NCBI RefSeq assembly: GCF_900112345.1
Contig: NZ_FOLB01000008.1
Span: forward strand, 62,001 to 126,000
DNA length: 64,000 nt
From: Nocardioides terrae
GTDB taxonomy: Bacteria > Actinomycetota > Actinomycetes > Propionibacteriales > Nocardioidaceae
Direction: 5' to 3'
This document shows positions 1-9,594 of the stretch, one piece after another. Position 1 is the stretch's first letter. Each line of letters begins with the position of its first letter. A program made the translations under genes and the position numbers. Under the pieces are notes generated by a model. It searched no databases, was not told the origin of the DNA, and worked only from the letters and a program-made list of their open reading frames with translations.

Positions 1-13
1 GACCGGTCTCGCC

Positions 14-1048
14 GTGAACGCCCGGCGGCGCCGGTGGCTCGTCCGCGGGGTGCTCCTCGTGGTGGCCGCCGTGGCCACCGTCGTCGCGGTCCGGCTCATC
101 GGACAGGTCGACTGGGCGGAGGTACGCCGCTCGCTGAACCGCCTGGACTGGTGGCAGGGCCCCGTGCTGATCGGCCTCCTGCTGCTCCGCCAGGTCATCA
201 ACGCGCTGCCGCTCTCGCTCTACATCGCCGGGGTCACGCCCTACCAGGCAACGCTCAACGACCAGGTCGCCATCCTGATGTCGACCGTCGCACCACCGCC
301 GAGCGACCTGGCCCTGCGGACCGCGATGTTCAGCTCCTGGGGCGTCTCCGTCGCCCGCGGCATGACGGGCACGCTGATGAACACCGTGACCTACTACATC
401 GTGCGGTTCAGTGCGCCCGGCGTCGGGCTGGTGATCCTCGTGCTGCGCGGCGATGCCATCGGGATCCGCCTCGTCGACCTGGCCAGCCTCGCCGTGGCCG
501 CCGGCATCGTGGCCATCCTCCTGATGGTGATGCACAGCGAGGCGCTCGCCGCGTCGATCGGAACCCGGGCCGGCAGGACCGCGCGACGGTTCCGTGACGT
601 CGACCCTGCGGCGTGGTCGGCGGCCTGCATCAGGTTCCGCGAGGACGTCGCCGCCCGCTTCGGCTACGGCTTCCCGCGCTCGCTCCTCGCGCTGAGCGGC
701 ATGTTGCTCGTCGACGTCGGCATGCTGATCCTCTGCCTCCGCTTCGTCGGGGTCGGAGCGACAGAGGCGCCGGCGATCGAGGTGGTCGCGGCCTACCTGA
801 TCGCCTACCCGCTCACGCTCTTCCCGTTCTACGGCCTCGGCCTCGTGGACGCCGTCGTCCTGGCCACGGTCACCGCGGTCGGCGGTCACGACGTCGAGGC
901 CACCGCTGTCGCCGGGCTGATCGTGTGGCGAATCTTCATCATCGGTGGGCCGCTGCTGCTCGGCGCCGCATCGCTCGTCCTCTGGCGCCGCGCAGCCGGA
1001 TCCTCGGATCGGATCGGCGGCTCGGCGGAAGGCTCACCCGACCGGTGA
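14..1048 (+). CDS. LPG-synthase-type flippase-like integral membrane protein (UPF0104)
   Basis: A 344-residue polytopic membrane protein of the lysylphosphatidylglycerol synthase transmembrane / UPF0104 family, whose members are thought to act as lipid or glycolipid flippases. Seen: basic N-terminus followed by a membrane segment at about residues 10-27, several more hydrophobic helices, the family-typical APPPSD-then-Arg loop near residue 95 and the PFYGLGLVDA segment near residue 275. The GTG start has an overlapping TGA at 15-17 that could end an upstream gene lying outside the window. The last 15 bases overlap the convergent gene on the other strand. The substrate cannot be deduced. Confidence 0.8.
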   Translation: MNARRRRWLVRGVLLVVAAVATVVAVRLIGQVDWAEVRRSLNRLDWWQGPVLIGLLLLRQVINALPLSLYIAGVTPYQATLNDQVAILMSTVAPPPSDLALRTAMFSSWGVSVARGMTGTLMNTVTYYIVRFSAPGVGLVILVLRGDAIGIRLVDLASLAVAAGIVAILLMVMHSEALAASIGTRAGRTARRFRDVDPAAWSAACIRFREDVAARFGYGFPRSLLALSGMLLVDVGMLILCLRFVGVGATEAPAIEVVAAYLIAYPLTLFPFYGLGLVDAVVLATVTAVGGHDVEATAVAGLIVWRIFIIGGPLLLGAASLVLWRRAAGSSDRIGGSAEGSPDR

Positions 1049-1693
1049 GCCGGCGGACCGGCCGTTCCAGCCGGCGTGCACCGGCGTCATCCAGCTGCGG
1101 AGGAGCCGGACCTGCATCATGGCGCCGATCAGCGCCAGGGCGACGTACGCCGTCCACCACCACCACCGGTCCTGCAGCACGCTGCTGGTGGACTCGTCGG
1201 CGAGGTCGCCAGGGGTCACTGTTCCCGTGAGGAAGACCAGGCCGGTCAGCGTCACGCTGCTGCCGGTGAAGGCGCTGAGCAGCACCAGCAGGATGATCGG
1301 CAGGTCCATCACGAGCGCCCCCAGGCCCAGGACCAGGCCGCTCAGGACCCCGACCAGGGCGACCAGCCACGACCACGACACCCCGAGAGCGACCATGGTG
1401 TCGGTCGCGAGGGTGAAGCCGAACGCGGCCATCGCGACCATGATCGCGACCTCGTAGACGGTGTAGGCGACGGTCGCGAAGAGGACGCCGACCACGACGG
1501 CGGCCAGGAACGCCACCGCGTCGGCCAGGAACCGCTCACCTGTGACGGCCGCGATGGACCCGGCGCCGACGAAGGCGCCGACGAGGCCGGCCCACAGGGC
1601 GATCAGGAGCCGCATCACGACCGCCCCACGCAGGCACAGGACGAGGCCGACCACCAGCGTGGCGAGGCCGATGACGAAGCCGGACCAGGTCAT
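1034..1693 (-). CDS. Small multi-pass membrane protein, DUF4203-like
   Basis: About 219 residues, almost entirely hydrophobic, with roughly seven predicted membrane helices and glycine-rich turns, resembling the DUF4203/TMEM198-type family. The ATG at 1693 is preferred because translation upstream of it (to 1843) is Arg/Pro/Ser-rich, unlike a membrane protein N-terminus, while the hydrophobic protein begins right after MTWSGF. It overlaps the convergent flippase-like gene by 15 bp at the 3' ends. Function unknown; only the membrane topology is secure. Confidence 0.65.
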   Translation of the reverse strand: MTWSGFVIGLATLVVGLVLCLRGAVVMRLLIALWAGLVGAFVGAGSIAAVTGERFLADAVAFLAAVVVGVLFATVAYTVYEVAIMVAMAAFGFTLATDTMVALGVSWSWLVALVGVLSGLVLGLGALVMDLPIILLVLLSAFTGSSVTLTGLVFLTGTVTPGDLADESTSSVLQDRWWWWTAYVALALIGAMMQVRLLRSWMTPVHAGWNGRSAGSPVG

Positions 1694-1856
1694 CGGAGCA
1701 CGAGCGGACCAGGACGGCCAGCGCCCGAGCCGACCCGGATGCGGACGAGTCGCATGTCCCACGTCCCTTCCGGCGCCCGGCCGGCACCCCGCCGTCACCC
1801 AACAGGTCACATCATCGGACCACCGCGGCCCGGGCGGGCACACCTGAAACGGGTGA

Positions 1857-1877
1857 TCGGCCGGCTCGAGCGGCCGA
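1857..1877 (-). terminator. Hairpin downstream of the FtsX-type ABC operon
   Basis: Perfect 7-bp inverted repeat TCGGCCG/CGGCCGA with a 7-nt loop, beginning 5 bp beyond the stop codon of the last permease gene. It has no long T tract, as is common in actinobacteria, so terminator function is inferred from position and stem strength. Confidence 0.45.
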
Positions 1878-1882
1878 GTCGG

Positions 1883-4561
1883 TCAGGCGCGCAGCAGCTG
1901 GGCCAGAGCCTGCCGGCGCAGCCGCCGCCACTCCACGAGGGCGAGGAGCAGAACGCCGACCAGCACGGTCGCGACGACCACGGCGAGGGACCACGGCAGG
2001 ACGAGCGCAGGTGTGCCGGTCCCACCGGTGATCGACCCGAGCGACATCAGACCGAACATCGCCGACGCGGCGCCGATCCCGAGGGCGAGCCCGGCGAGGA
2101 CGGCGACGACGGCAGGGATCAGCAGCTCGCCGACCAGGACCTTGCGCAGGTCGCCGCCGGCGAGCCCGAGGGAGCGGAGCCGACCGAGGGACGCACCCCG
2201 GGCGGGTCCCTGGGTGGCGGCCGCGAGCGACACCCCCAGGAGCGCGACGAGCATCAGCAGCACGGCGGAGGCGACGGCCAGCCGGACCAGGCCCGAGGAC
2301 AGCGGCGCGCGCCGCCGCTCCTGGAGGACATCGGTGTAGGTGACGACCGTGCCGGAGGGTCCGGCGTCGGCCTTCACCGCGGCCGCTGCGCCGGGCCCGA
2401 CCGCCCAGACCGTGTTCGGGTCCGCAACGGCGCCGGCGGCGGCGAACGCCTTCGAGTCCACGACCACCACCGGGCCGACCGACGCGTCGACCCTCGGCGC
2501 CTCACCGACCACGACGAGAGGGATCCGCGCCTTCTCCCACTGCACGGCGAGGCTGTCGCGCAGGTCGGCGTCGTCGCCGAGCAGCAACGCCGGCACGCGC
2601 GCGTCCTCCCTCGACGCGGCACGGAGGCGCTCGAGGTCGGTGCTGTCCGACGGTGCGAACGTGGCGACGATCCGTGCGTAGGCCGTCGCGTCGACGACGA
2701 CCAACCGCACCGGCTCCGCGCTGCGCTCCGAGGACGCGGGCACGTCGTCGGCGACTCGAGCGGCCACGGCGGCCTGGACGCCAGGTGCTGCGGCGACCGA
2801 TCGCGCGGTGTCCGCCACGGCAGGGTCGGGCGGGGCGGTCAGCCGGGCGTCGCCGCCGACGGCCAGCATCGCCCCAGCGGCCTGGCCCTCCCGCTCGCTC
2901 GCGGCGAGGACCAGGCCGAAGGTGAGCTGGGCGACGGCCACCGCCACCACGAGCAGCGGCAGCGCACGGGCACCGGCCTCCGCCAGTCGGGCCGCGACGA
3001 GGAAGCGGACGTCCCCGCTCGAGCGGCGCGTGGCTCGCAGCGTCAGCCGGATCGCCCGGGGCAGCAGCCGGACGACGACGACCGTGCCCGCCACCGCCCA
3101 CCACAGCGCAGCACTGGCGGCCGTGAGATCCCCGACGCCACGCTGGCGCAGGGCGACGAACGAGAGCACCGCGGCCCCCAGGACGGCGACCTCGGCCCCG
3201 AGTCGCTGCAGGCGTCGCGCACGGATGGCGATGCGGCGCGCCGACCGGTTGGCCGGGACCCGGCGCGCGCTCGTCGCGCGGGCAGCGGCGACGGCGCCCA
3301 GGATCGGCGTCGCCGTCGCCGCGACGACGAGCACCGGCACCGACCAGGCCCAGCTCGCGTCACCGACGAGCAGCCAGGTGGTCGCCAGGCCGACCGCGGC
3401 GCCGGCCACCGCCACCAGCAGCGCCTCGACGAGGAGCTCGAGCCCGACGCCGAGGAGGGACGCGCCTCGCTCGCGAGCCTGGATCACGGAGCCGCGGCGG
3501 CGGTCGACGAGCAGCTGGGCCGCGAGCACGAGCACCAGGAGCGCGGAGGCGAGCAGCCCGACGAGCAGCACCTGCGCCTGTCCCTGCGCCGCCGTGACCT
3601 GGGCGCGGCCGTCGTCCAGCACCCGGACGAGGAGGCTGTCCCAGGTGGGGGCGTCCTGGGACGTGCCCCGCGACGACTGCAACGCTCCGATCGCCCGCTG
3701 CACCGCCTCGGTGTCGTGCCACCGCAGCTGCGACGGCTCCGGGTCGAAGATCACCCGGTAGCTCAGGTCGTCCGCCGGTACGCCGACGCGCAGGTCCGGC
3801 AGCGACGCGACCGACACCAAGGCGGCCGCCGAGGCCGTCGGCACGCCGTCGGCCACGCCCACGGCCGGGTCCAGCAGCTGGGGGGAGGTCTGCCACGCAT
3901 CAGCTTCCGCATCGGTCGCGGTGTAGACGCCGGTGACGTGGACGGAGAAGCGGCGGTGGTGCTCGTCCTCGGCCGGCACCCGGTCGCCGGCATGAAGGCC
4001 GAGCGCCGTGGCCGCGGCCTGCGACAGGGCGACCTGCACCGGCCAGGGCTGGGCGCCGGGCCGGACGGTCAGGGAGGCGCGTGCGCGACCGACGCTCGCC
4101 TTCGGTGCACCGCCCGCACCGTAGGTCACCCCCGGCGGGCCGTGAGGCGTGTCGACGTACACCAGCCGCAGGTAGCGTCCGGGCCCGTCGTCGAGCAGCT
4201 GCAGGGGCGGCGTGCTGAGGGTGGCGACGCCCGGACGCAGCACGGACTCGAGGACAGGTGGCAGCAGGTACTGCGCATACTCGGCGTCCTGGCGCAGCTT
4301 CACGTCGGAGAGCGGGTCTCGCTGGGCGCCCCTCGGGTCGTCGTACCCCGTGGGCGCGGTGGCCACCACCTGGCTGCGCGTGCCGGCGTCGCGCACCGTC
4401 GCGGCGATCGCGCGGTCGGCGGTGCGCTCGCCCAGCGGCTCGACCGAGGCGGTCAGTGCGACCGTCACCGCCACCACGAGTCCGGTGAGGACGAGGAGCC
4501 CGGGGTCGCTCCGCATGCGTCCGCGGATCGTCGCCCCGTGCAGGTGCGATCGGAACCTCAT
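1883..4561 (-). CDS. FtsX-like ABC transporter permease (second permease of operon)
   Basis: An 892-residue permease of the MacB/FtsX superfamily. A first membrane helix lies at about residues 23-42, followed by a large extracytoplasmic domain, a central block of helices (about 330-560), a second extracytoplasmic domain and three C-terminal helices (about 770-885) ending in the usual basic tail. The duplicated plan (two FtsX modules in one chain) is typical of actinobacterial export or mechanotransmission ABC systems rather than solute importers. The ATG overlaps the TGA of the preceding permease by 4 bp, so the two are translationally coupled and probably form a heterodimer with the two upstream ATPases. 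The substrate is not predictable. Confidence 0.85.
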   Translation of the reverse strand: MRFRSHLHGATIRGRMRSDPGLLVLTGLVVAVTVALTASVEPLGERTADRAIAATVRDAGTRSQVVATAPTGYDDPRGAQRDPLSDVKLRQDAEYAQYLLPPVLESVLRPGVATLSTPPLQLLDDGPGRYLRLVYVDTPHGPPGVTYGAGGAPKASVGRARASLTVRPGAQPWPVQVALSQAAATALGLHAGDRVPAEDEHHRRFSVHVTGVYTATDAEADAWQTSPQLLDPAVGVADGVPTASAAALVSVASLPDLRVGVPADDLSYRVIFDPEPSQLRWHDTEAVQRAIGALQSSRGTSQDAPTWDSLLVRVLDDGRAQVTAAQGQAQVLLVGLLASALLVLVLAAQLLVDRRRGSVIQARERGASLLGVGLELLVEALLVAVAGAAVGLATTWLLVGDASWAWSVPVLVVAATATPILGAVAAARATSARRVPANRSARRIAIRARRLQRLGAEVAVLGAAVLSFVALRQRGVGDLTAASAALWWAVAGTVVVVRLLPRAIRLTLRATRRSSGDVRFLVAARLAEAGARALPLLVVAVAVAQLTFGLVLAASEREGQAAGAMLAVGGDARLTAPPDPAVADTARSVAAAPGVQAAVAARVADDVPASSERSAEPVRLVVVDATAYARIVATFAPSDSTDLERLRAASREDARVPALLLGDDADLRDSLAVQWEKARIPLVVVGEAPRVDASVGPVVVVDSKAFAAAGAVADPNTVWAVGPGAAAAVKADAGPSGTVVTYTDVLQERRRAPLSSGLVRLAVASAVLLMLVALLGVSLAAATQGPARGASLGRLRSLGLAGGDLRKVLVGELLIPAVVAVLAGLALGIGAASAMFGLMSLGSITGGTGTPALVLPWSLAVVVATVLVGVLLLALVEWRRLRRQALAQLLRA

Positions 4562-7500
4562 AGGTCACCCGCCCGGAGGTCGGCAGGGCCGGAGCGACTG
4601 ACCTGGCGCGCCGTGAGGACGGCGGTCACGACGAGCGCGGCGACCAGCAGCCCGCCTCCGAGCAGGGTCTCCGCCGCCCACGGCAGCGCGACGACCGCGC
4701 TGGGGACGGGGGCGGCGCCGACGTCGGACCGGATGAGCTGCGGACCGACCACGACGGCCCCCAGGATCCCGACGAGCGCGCCCACCAGCATCAGCGGCAC
4801 GATGAAGACGGCGTGCTCGACGAGCAGCACCCGTCGGGCCCCGCGGCGGGTCAGTCCGAGCGCGCGCAGACGGGCGACGTCGGCCGAGCGCCGCTGCGCG
4901 TCGGCGCTGAGCACGAGGCCGACGCCCGCCAGGAACATCAGCCCGGCGGCGACCACGAGCACCGCGAGCGCGGTGGGGACCGTGACGCGCAACGGCCCGT
5001 GGCTCATCTGCGCGGCGACCTGCTGCCGCGTCGTCACCTCACCCAGGTGGGTGCCACGCAACACGCGCACCAGGTCCGGCGCCGGACGGGCGAACCACCA
5101 GGCGTCCACGACCGGGTCGAGCCGGCCCGCGTCGATGAGCGACCGCGTGAGGGTGTCGATGTCGGCGAGCACGGCCACCCGTCCGGGAGCCGACGGCACG
5201 TCCGGCACGACCGCGACCACCCGCAGCGGCACGGCCGCGTCGCCGACGGTGGCCGCGAGGGTGCCGCCGACCTTCGTGCCGACGGCGTCGACGAGGTCCT
5301 GCGAGACGGCAACCGGCACGTCGGCCGGTGGCGCGAACGCCGTCGCCAGCACGGACGCGCCGGTGAAGGTGAAGTACTCGAGGTCGATCCCGGTCGTCGC
5401 GGTCAGTGCGACGCCACCGGTGCGCGACTCCACCGAGACCGTCGCACCGCGCACCGGGCTGTCGCGCTGGAGGCTCAGCAGCCTCCAGGCCGGGTCGGAG
5501 CCAGCCGTCGCGCCCGGGATGTCGAGGGTCACCGAGACCTCGCCCGTCGCGACGTTGCCGGCTCCCGAGTCGGGCACGGTGCCGGGGTCGCCGTCCAGGT
5601 CGAGGCGTACGGCGACCAGGCGGGCGCCCGCCCCGATCTGACCGCGCCAGTCCACCGGATGCGGGCGGCCGTCCAGCGGTAGCGTGGCGGCCACGACCGA
5701 GCTCCGGAACCCGGACGGGTCCTGGACCACGGCGGTCACGGACGCCGTGATCGAGGAGTGGTCCGGTGCCCGGCCGGTGGCCTCGATGCCCGCGCCGGCC
5801 TCGGGCAGCGGCAACCCCTCGACCGCAGCGTCAGGTGCCAGGTCGGCCCCGACCGACGCCCAGCTCCGACCGGGCTCGAGACGTCCACGGAGCAGCGCGC
5901 CCGCGTGCCTGGTGTCGAGGGCGACGAGCGCAGGTGGCGAGCCGGGATCGCCGAGGAAGCTGCCCAGCGCCAGCGGGGTGTCGACGACCGGGGAGGCGGC
6001 CGTGGTCGCCGCACCGCTCGCCGCACCGCTCGCCGCCACCGCCGCCGCCACCGCCATCGCGTCCTGCGGGACGGCCGGGGCGGGCAGGGCGAGCGACAGG
6101 TCGGTCCCCACGCGCAGCGCGGTCTGGTCCTCCTGCGAGCGTCCCCACGTCGATCGCAGGGCGAGCCCGAAGACCGCCGTCGCGACGGCGGCCGCGATCA
6201 GCACCATCGCGGTCCCGACGTGCGGGCGTCGCGCGGCCTGCTGGGCCGCCAGTGGCACGAGGAGGCCGCGCGACGCGCCGCCCGCCCGAGCCGAGCCGGA
6301 GAGCAGCAGGGGTACGAGACGCACCGCCATCACCGTGGCAGCGGCGAGGCAGAGGACCGGCGCCACCGTGAGCGTGACGTCACCGCGGGCGTCCGTCGAC
6401 GAGGGCTGGGTGTGCAGCTGCCACCAACCGACGACCGCCAGCGCCACCAGCAGCACGCCGCTGCCCGCGCGGACCACCGACCGGCCCCGTGGGTGCCGGT
6501 CGGTTGCGGTCTGCGAGTCCTGCACGGTGACCACCAGCGTCAGGGCAAGCACGAGGGCCCCGGCCACGACCGTGAGCACCAGCCCCCCGGTGACCGTCGG
6601 TGACTGGGTGAGCCCTGCTGCGCGCAGGCTCGCGAGCCGGCTGAGTCGGGCGTGGACCAGCGAGGCCGCGGGAACGGCCAGCACTGCCGCGACGGCCGCC
6701 ACCACCACCGCCTCGACCAGGGCGGCCACGATCTGCTGTCGCCGGCTCAGCCCGAAGGAGATCAGCAGCGCGCGCTCCTCGTCGCGGAGCGAGGCCAGCA
6801 GCCAACCGGCGAGCAGCGCGGCCGCGAGGGACAGCGTGGTGCTCAGCACGAGCAGCACCAGCACGGTGGACCGCGTGGTCGCCTGCTGCGCGTGGATCCG
6901 GTCGAGCGTCTCCGGGAGGTCCGAGGCCACCCGGGTGATGCGGGCCTCCCCGGTGAGCTGGGAGGTCAGCAGGCCGTCGGCGTGGTCGAGCGAGTCCACC
7001 GCGGTCCGCAGGGACGGCGCGTCGGCCAGCGACAGCCGGGGGTGGGCGGTGACGCGCATCCCCGTCACCGACGAGTCCGTGCTCGACAACGTCGCGTCGC
7101 TGACCAGGAACGGGCCGTAGGCCGGTGCGGTCAACGAACCGTCGCTGTAGGTCGCGTCGAAGCCCTCGCCGGAGAGCGGGTCACCCTGCCAGCCGGCGCG
7201 GTCCCGCGGACGGAAGGTGCCGACGACCCTGACGCTCACCGGGCGGTCGGTGCCCCCGAGGCCGACCTCCTGCCCGAGCGTCACCCGGTCGCCCGGTCGC
7301 AGGCCGAGGAGGCGTGCCGCGGTGTCGGGCACCACGGCCTCCGGCGGCCCGGTCGGGTCGTCGGTCGGCCAGCGCCCCGACATCAGCTCGGCCGCCCGCG
7401 TCAGGGCGTCGCCCGAAGCCAGGTAGGCCAGTCGGTCGCCGTCACCCAGCCGCCGCATCCGTGCGGTCACGGCGCTGGTCACGGTCGGACGCATCGGGGC

Positions 7501-7758
7501 GAGCAGCCCTGTGACGACGCCGTCGGCCTGTCGGCGGGCATGCGCCACGTCGGGGCCGGCGACGTCGACGACGTACGCCGTCACGTCCACGTCCCGCGGC
7601 TGCGAGCGCAGGATCTCGACGTGGAAGGCGCGCTCCTGCGTGACGCTCAGCAGCAGCGTGCAGACGCCGAGCAGGCTCGCGGCCACCGCGACGAGCACGA
7701 CCGCTGCCGCCAGCACCCGCCACTGGACGAGGGCACGCCGGCAGACCAGGGCTAGCAC
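4558..7758 (-). CDS. FtsX-like ABC transporter permease (first permease of operon)
   Basis: A very large permease (about 1066 residues from the chosen start) with the same two-module FtsX architecture as its partner. It has an N-terminal helix, a long extracytoplasmic domain (about 50-320), a helix cluster (about 320-560), a second periplasm-facing domain and a C-terminal helix trio with the FtsX-like hydrophobic LALGL-type motif. The GTG at 7758 is chosen because it lies 10 bp after the ATPase stop and directly precedes the membrane-targeting region. An in-frame GTG at 7806 would overlap the ATPase gene by 38 bp and add 16 hydrophilic residues. It is coupled to the next permease by ATGA. Confidence 0.82.
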   Translation of the reverse strand: MLALVCRRALVQWRVLAAAVVLVAVAASLLGVCTLLLSVTQERAFHVEILRSQPRDVDVTAYVVDVAGPDVAHARRQADGVVTGLLAPMRPTVTSAVTARMRRLGDGDRLAYLASGDALTRAAELMSGRWPTDDPTGPPEAVVPDTAARLLGLRPGDRVTLGQEVGLGGTDRPVSVRVVGTFRPRDRAGWQGDPLSGEGFDATYSDGSLTAPAYGPFLVSDATLSSTDSSVTGMRVTAHPRLSLADAPSLRTAVDSLDHADGLLTSQLTGEARITRVASDLPETLDRIHAQQATTRSTVLVLLVLSTTLSLAAALLAGWLLASLRDEERALLISFGLSRRQQIVAALVEAVVVAAVAAVLAVPAASLVHARLSRLASLRAAGLTQSPTVTGGLVLTVVAGALVLALTLVVTVQDSQTATDRHPRGRSVVRAGSGVLLVALAVVGWWQLHTQPSSTDARGDVTLTVAPVLCLAAATVMAVRLVPLLLSGSARAGGASRGLLVPLAAQQAARRPHVGTAMVLIAAAVATAVFGLALRSTWGRSQEDQTALRVGTDLSLALPAPAVPQDAMAVAAAVAASGAASGAATTAASPVVDTPLALGSFLGDPGSPPALVALDTRHAGALLRGRLEPGRSWASVGADLAPDAAVEGLPLPEAGAGIEATGRAPDHSSITASVTAVVQDPSGFRSSVVAATLPLDGRPHPVDWRGQIGAGARLVAVRLDLDGDPGTVPDSGAGNVATGEVSVTLDIPGATAGSDPAWRLLSLQRDSPVRGATVSVESRTGGVALTATTGIDLEYFTFTGASVLATAFAPPADVPVAVSQDLVDAVGTKVGGTLAATVGDAAVPLRVVAVVPDVPSAPGRVAVLADIDTLTRSLIDAGRLDPVVDAWWFARPAPDLVRVLRGTHLGEVTTRQQVAAQMSHGPLRVTVPTALAVLVVAAGLMFLAGVGLVLSADAQRRSADVARLRALGLTRRGARRVLLVEHAVFIVPLMLVGALVGILGAVVVGPQLIRSDVGAAPVPSAVVALPWAAETLLGGGLLVAALVVTAVLTARQVSRSGPADLRAGDL

Positions 7759-7768
7759 GCGGGTGCCA

Positions 7769-8455
7769 TCAGAGGTGGACCCGACCGTCCGCGATCCTGA
7801 GCACACGGTCGGCGAGCGACATCATCACGGGGTCGTGGGTCGCCACGACGGCGGTGACGCCCTCGGACTCGACGACGGCGCGCAGGAGCGCCATCACCGA
7901 GAGCCCGGTCTCGGCGTCGAGCTGCCCCGTCGGCTCGTCGGCCAGCAGCAGCCGCGGCGATCCGGCCAGGGCGCGGGCGATCCCGACCCGCTGCTGCTGG
8001 CCGCCGGACAGCTCCGACGGTCGCTGCAGCTCGTGGCCGCGCATCCCGACGAGGTCGAGCAGGAGGGCGACGCGCTGCTCGCGGTCGGCGACCGGCGTAC
8101 GACGCATGCGCAGCGGCACCCCGACGTTCTCGGCCGCGGTGAGCGCGGGGATCAGCCCGAAGGTCTGGAAGACGTAGGAGATCGAGTCGCGCCGCAGCCG
8201 GCTCAGGCCCTCGTCGTCGAGGGCGGTCACCTCGGTGCCGTCCAGGCGCACCGAGCCCTCGTCCGGTCGGTCGAGACCGCCGACCAGGTTGAGCAGCGTG
8301 GTCTTGCCCGAGCCCGAGCGGCCCACCACCGCGACCATCTCTCCCGGCGCCACGTCGAAGGAGACCTCGCGCAGAGCGTGCGTCGTCCCCGGGCCGGAGC
8401 CGTAGGTGCGCGACAGCCCGCGTACGGCGACCATCGGCTCGACGGGGGCGCTCAC
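7769..8455 (-). CDS. ABC transporter ATP-binding protein (LolD/MacB type)
   Basis: A 228-residue nucleotide-binding subunit. Walker A is GRSGSGKTT (about residues 45-53), the Q-loop lies in VFQTFGLIPALTA, the signature is LSGGQQQRVGIARAL, and Walker B is LLLADEPTG followed by the H-loop THD. The DEPTG and FQ..L.P.LTA..NV pattern places it in the LolD/MacB/FtsE class that works with FtsX-type permeases. The ATG overlaps the stop of the upstream ATPase by 4 bp. With that second, longer ATPase it probably forms an asymmetric NBD pair powering the two permeases encoded downstream. Confidence 0.92.
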   Translation of the reverse strand: MSAPVEPMVAVRGLSRTYGSGPGTTHALREVSFDVAPGEMVAVVGRSGSGKTTLLNLVGGLDRPDEGSVRLDGTEVTALDDEGLSRLRRDSISYVFQTFGLIPALTAAENVGVPLRMRRTPVADREQRVALLLDLVGMRGHELQRPSELSGGQQQRVGIARALAGSPRLLLADEPTGQLDAETGLSVMALLRAVVESEGVTAVVATHDPVMMSLADRVLRIADGRVHL

Positions 8456-9381
8456 TCCTCCTCGTCCCTGTCGGAGCGGATCTCGACATGGTCCTGGGCG
8501 AGCGCGATCCGCACCCGACGAGTGAGGTCGAGCGCCTCCCGGAACTCCCGCGGCACCTGCACCCGTCCCGCGCGGTCCATGACGGCGTACTCCTCGGCGG
8601 CGCCGGGCGCGCCCTCCGTGTCCGCGCTGCGCAGCACCTCGCTGCTGGTGCGGCCGTCCCGGATGGCGACCGTGCGTGCCACCTGGCCGCTCACCGCGGC
8701 GTCGTGGGTCACGACCACGACGGTGGCGCCGAGGTCGCGGTTGGCGGTGCGCAACGCGGCGAACACGTCGGAGGCGGTCTCGCTGTCCAGCTCGCCGGTC
8801 GGCTCGTCGGCCAGCAGCACCTTCGGCCGGTTGGCGAGCGCGACGGCGATCGCGACCCGCTGCTGCTCGCCGCCCGACATCTCCTGCGGCCGACGATGGG
8901 CGCAGTGGGCGACACCGAGGGTCTCGAGCAGCGTCTCCGTGCGCTCCCGCCGGTCCTTGCGGGCGGTGCCGGCGATCGTCATCGGGAGGTCCACAACCTG
9001 GCTCGCCGTCAGGTAGGGGACCAGGTTGCGGGCCGCCTGCTGCCGGACGAAGCCGACGACGTGCCGCCGGAACCGCACCCGGTCCGAACGTGACATGTCC
9101 ACCAGGTCGTGGCCCGCCACCCGCGCGCGGCCGGCCGTCGGCGCATCCACGCCGGCGAGGACCTGGAGCAGCGTCGACTTGCCCGAGCCCGACGCACCGA
9201 CGATGGCGACCATCTCGCCGTCATGGATCAGCAGGTCGAGTCCCTGCAGGGCCTGCACCTCGACGCTGTCCGTCTGATAGATGCGGACCAGGTTGTCGCA
9301 CACGACGAGGGCGTCGTGCCCGAACTCGGGAGCGTGCCGGGGACCGGCCGGAAGGGTCAGTACCGGATCGGTCATCCGCAT
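8452..9381 (-). CDS. ABC ATPase with a C-terminal AbrB/SpoVT-like domain
   Basis: First gene of the leftward four-gene ABC operon, 309 residues. The ATPase core carries Walker A GASGSGKST (62-70), signature MSGGEQQRV (168-175), Walker B VLLADEPTG (188-196) and H-loop VTHD. After the core (about residue 245) comes a short linker and an unusual tail (264-302) reading DRAGRVQVPREFREALDL then a short beta-like end. It matches the swapped-hairpin AbrB/MazE/SpoVT pattern, in which a Gly-Arg-hydrophobic strand is followed by the P.E.REAL helix. Such domains bind DNA in AbrB and MazE; here it may serve dimerisation or autoregulation instead. A TAGCAT minus-10-like box sits about 30 bp upstream of the ATG. 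Confidence 0.88.
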   Translation of the reverse strand: MRMTDPVLTLPAGPRHAPEFGHDALVVCDNLVRIYQTDSVEVQALQGLDLLIHDGEMVAIVGASGSGKSTLLQVLAGVDAPTAGRARVAGHDLVDMSRSDRVRFRRHVVGFVRQQAARNLVPYLTASQVVDLPMTIAGTARKDRRERTETLLETLGVAHCAHRRPQEMSGGEQQRVAIAVALANRPKVLLADEPTGELDSETASDVFAALRTANRDLGATVVVVTHDAAVSGQVARTVAIRDGRTSSEVLRSADTEGAPGAAEEYAVMDRAGRVQVPREFREALDLTRRVRIALAQDHVEIRSDRDEEE

Positions 9382-9594
9382 GTTCTCCGCCCTGGCGAGG
9401 TGTGCCTGCCGATGCTAGCCACTCCGGTCGTCGTGCGGATGCCGATTCCGGCGTCCGACGCGCGGGCTTTCGACCCCTGGCCGAGCCGAGTCGACGGCGC
9501 GGGCCGAGCAAGCACCCCACGAGCCAGGGCCGCCTCGGGGTGATCGGCGGGCGATCTCCTCGCGCCGCTCGCCCCGGTCCGCGAGGATCACCCC

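Noticed and set aside
1076-5641. A 1521-codon open frame on the plus strand opposite the FtsX-type permease genes
   Set aside because: The translation is dominated by Arg, Gly, Asp, Gln and His with no motifs; the minus strand carries clear membrane permeases. High GC leaves antisense frames open.
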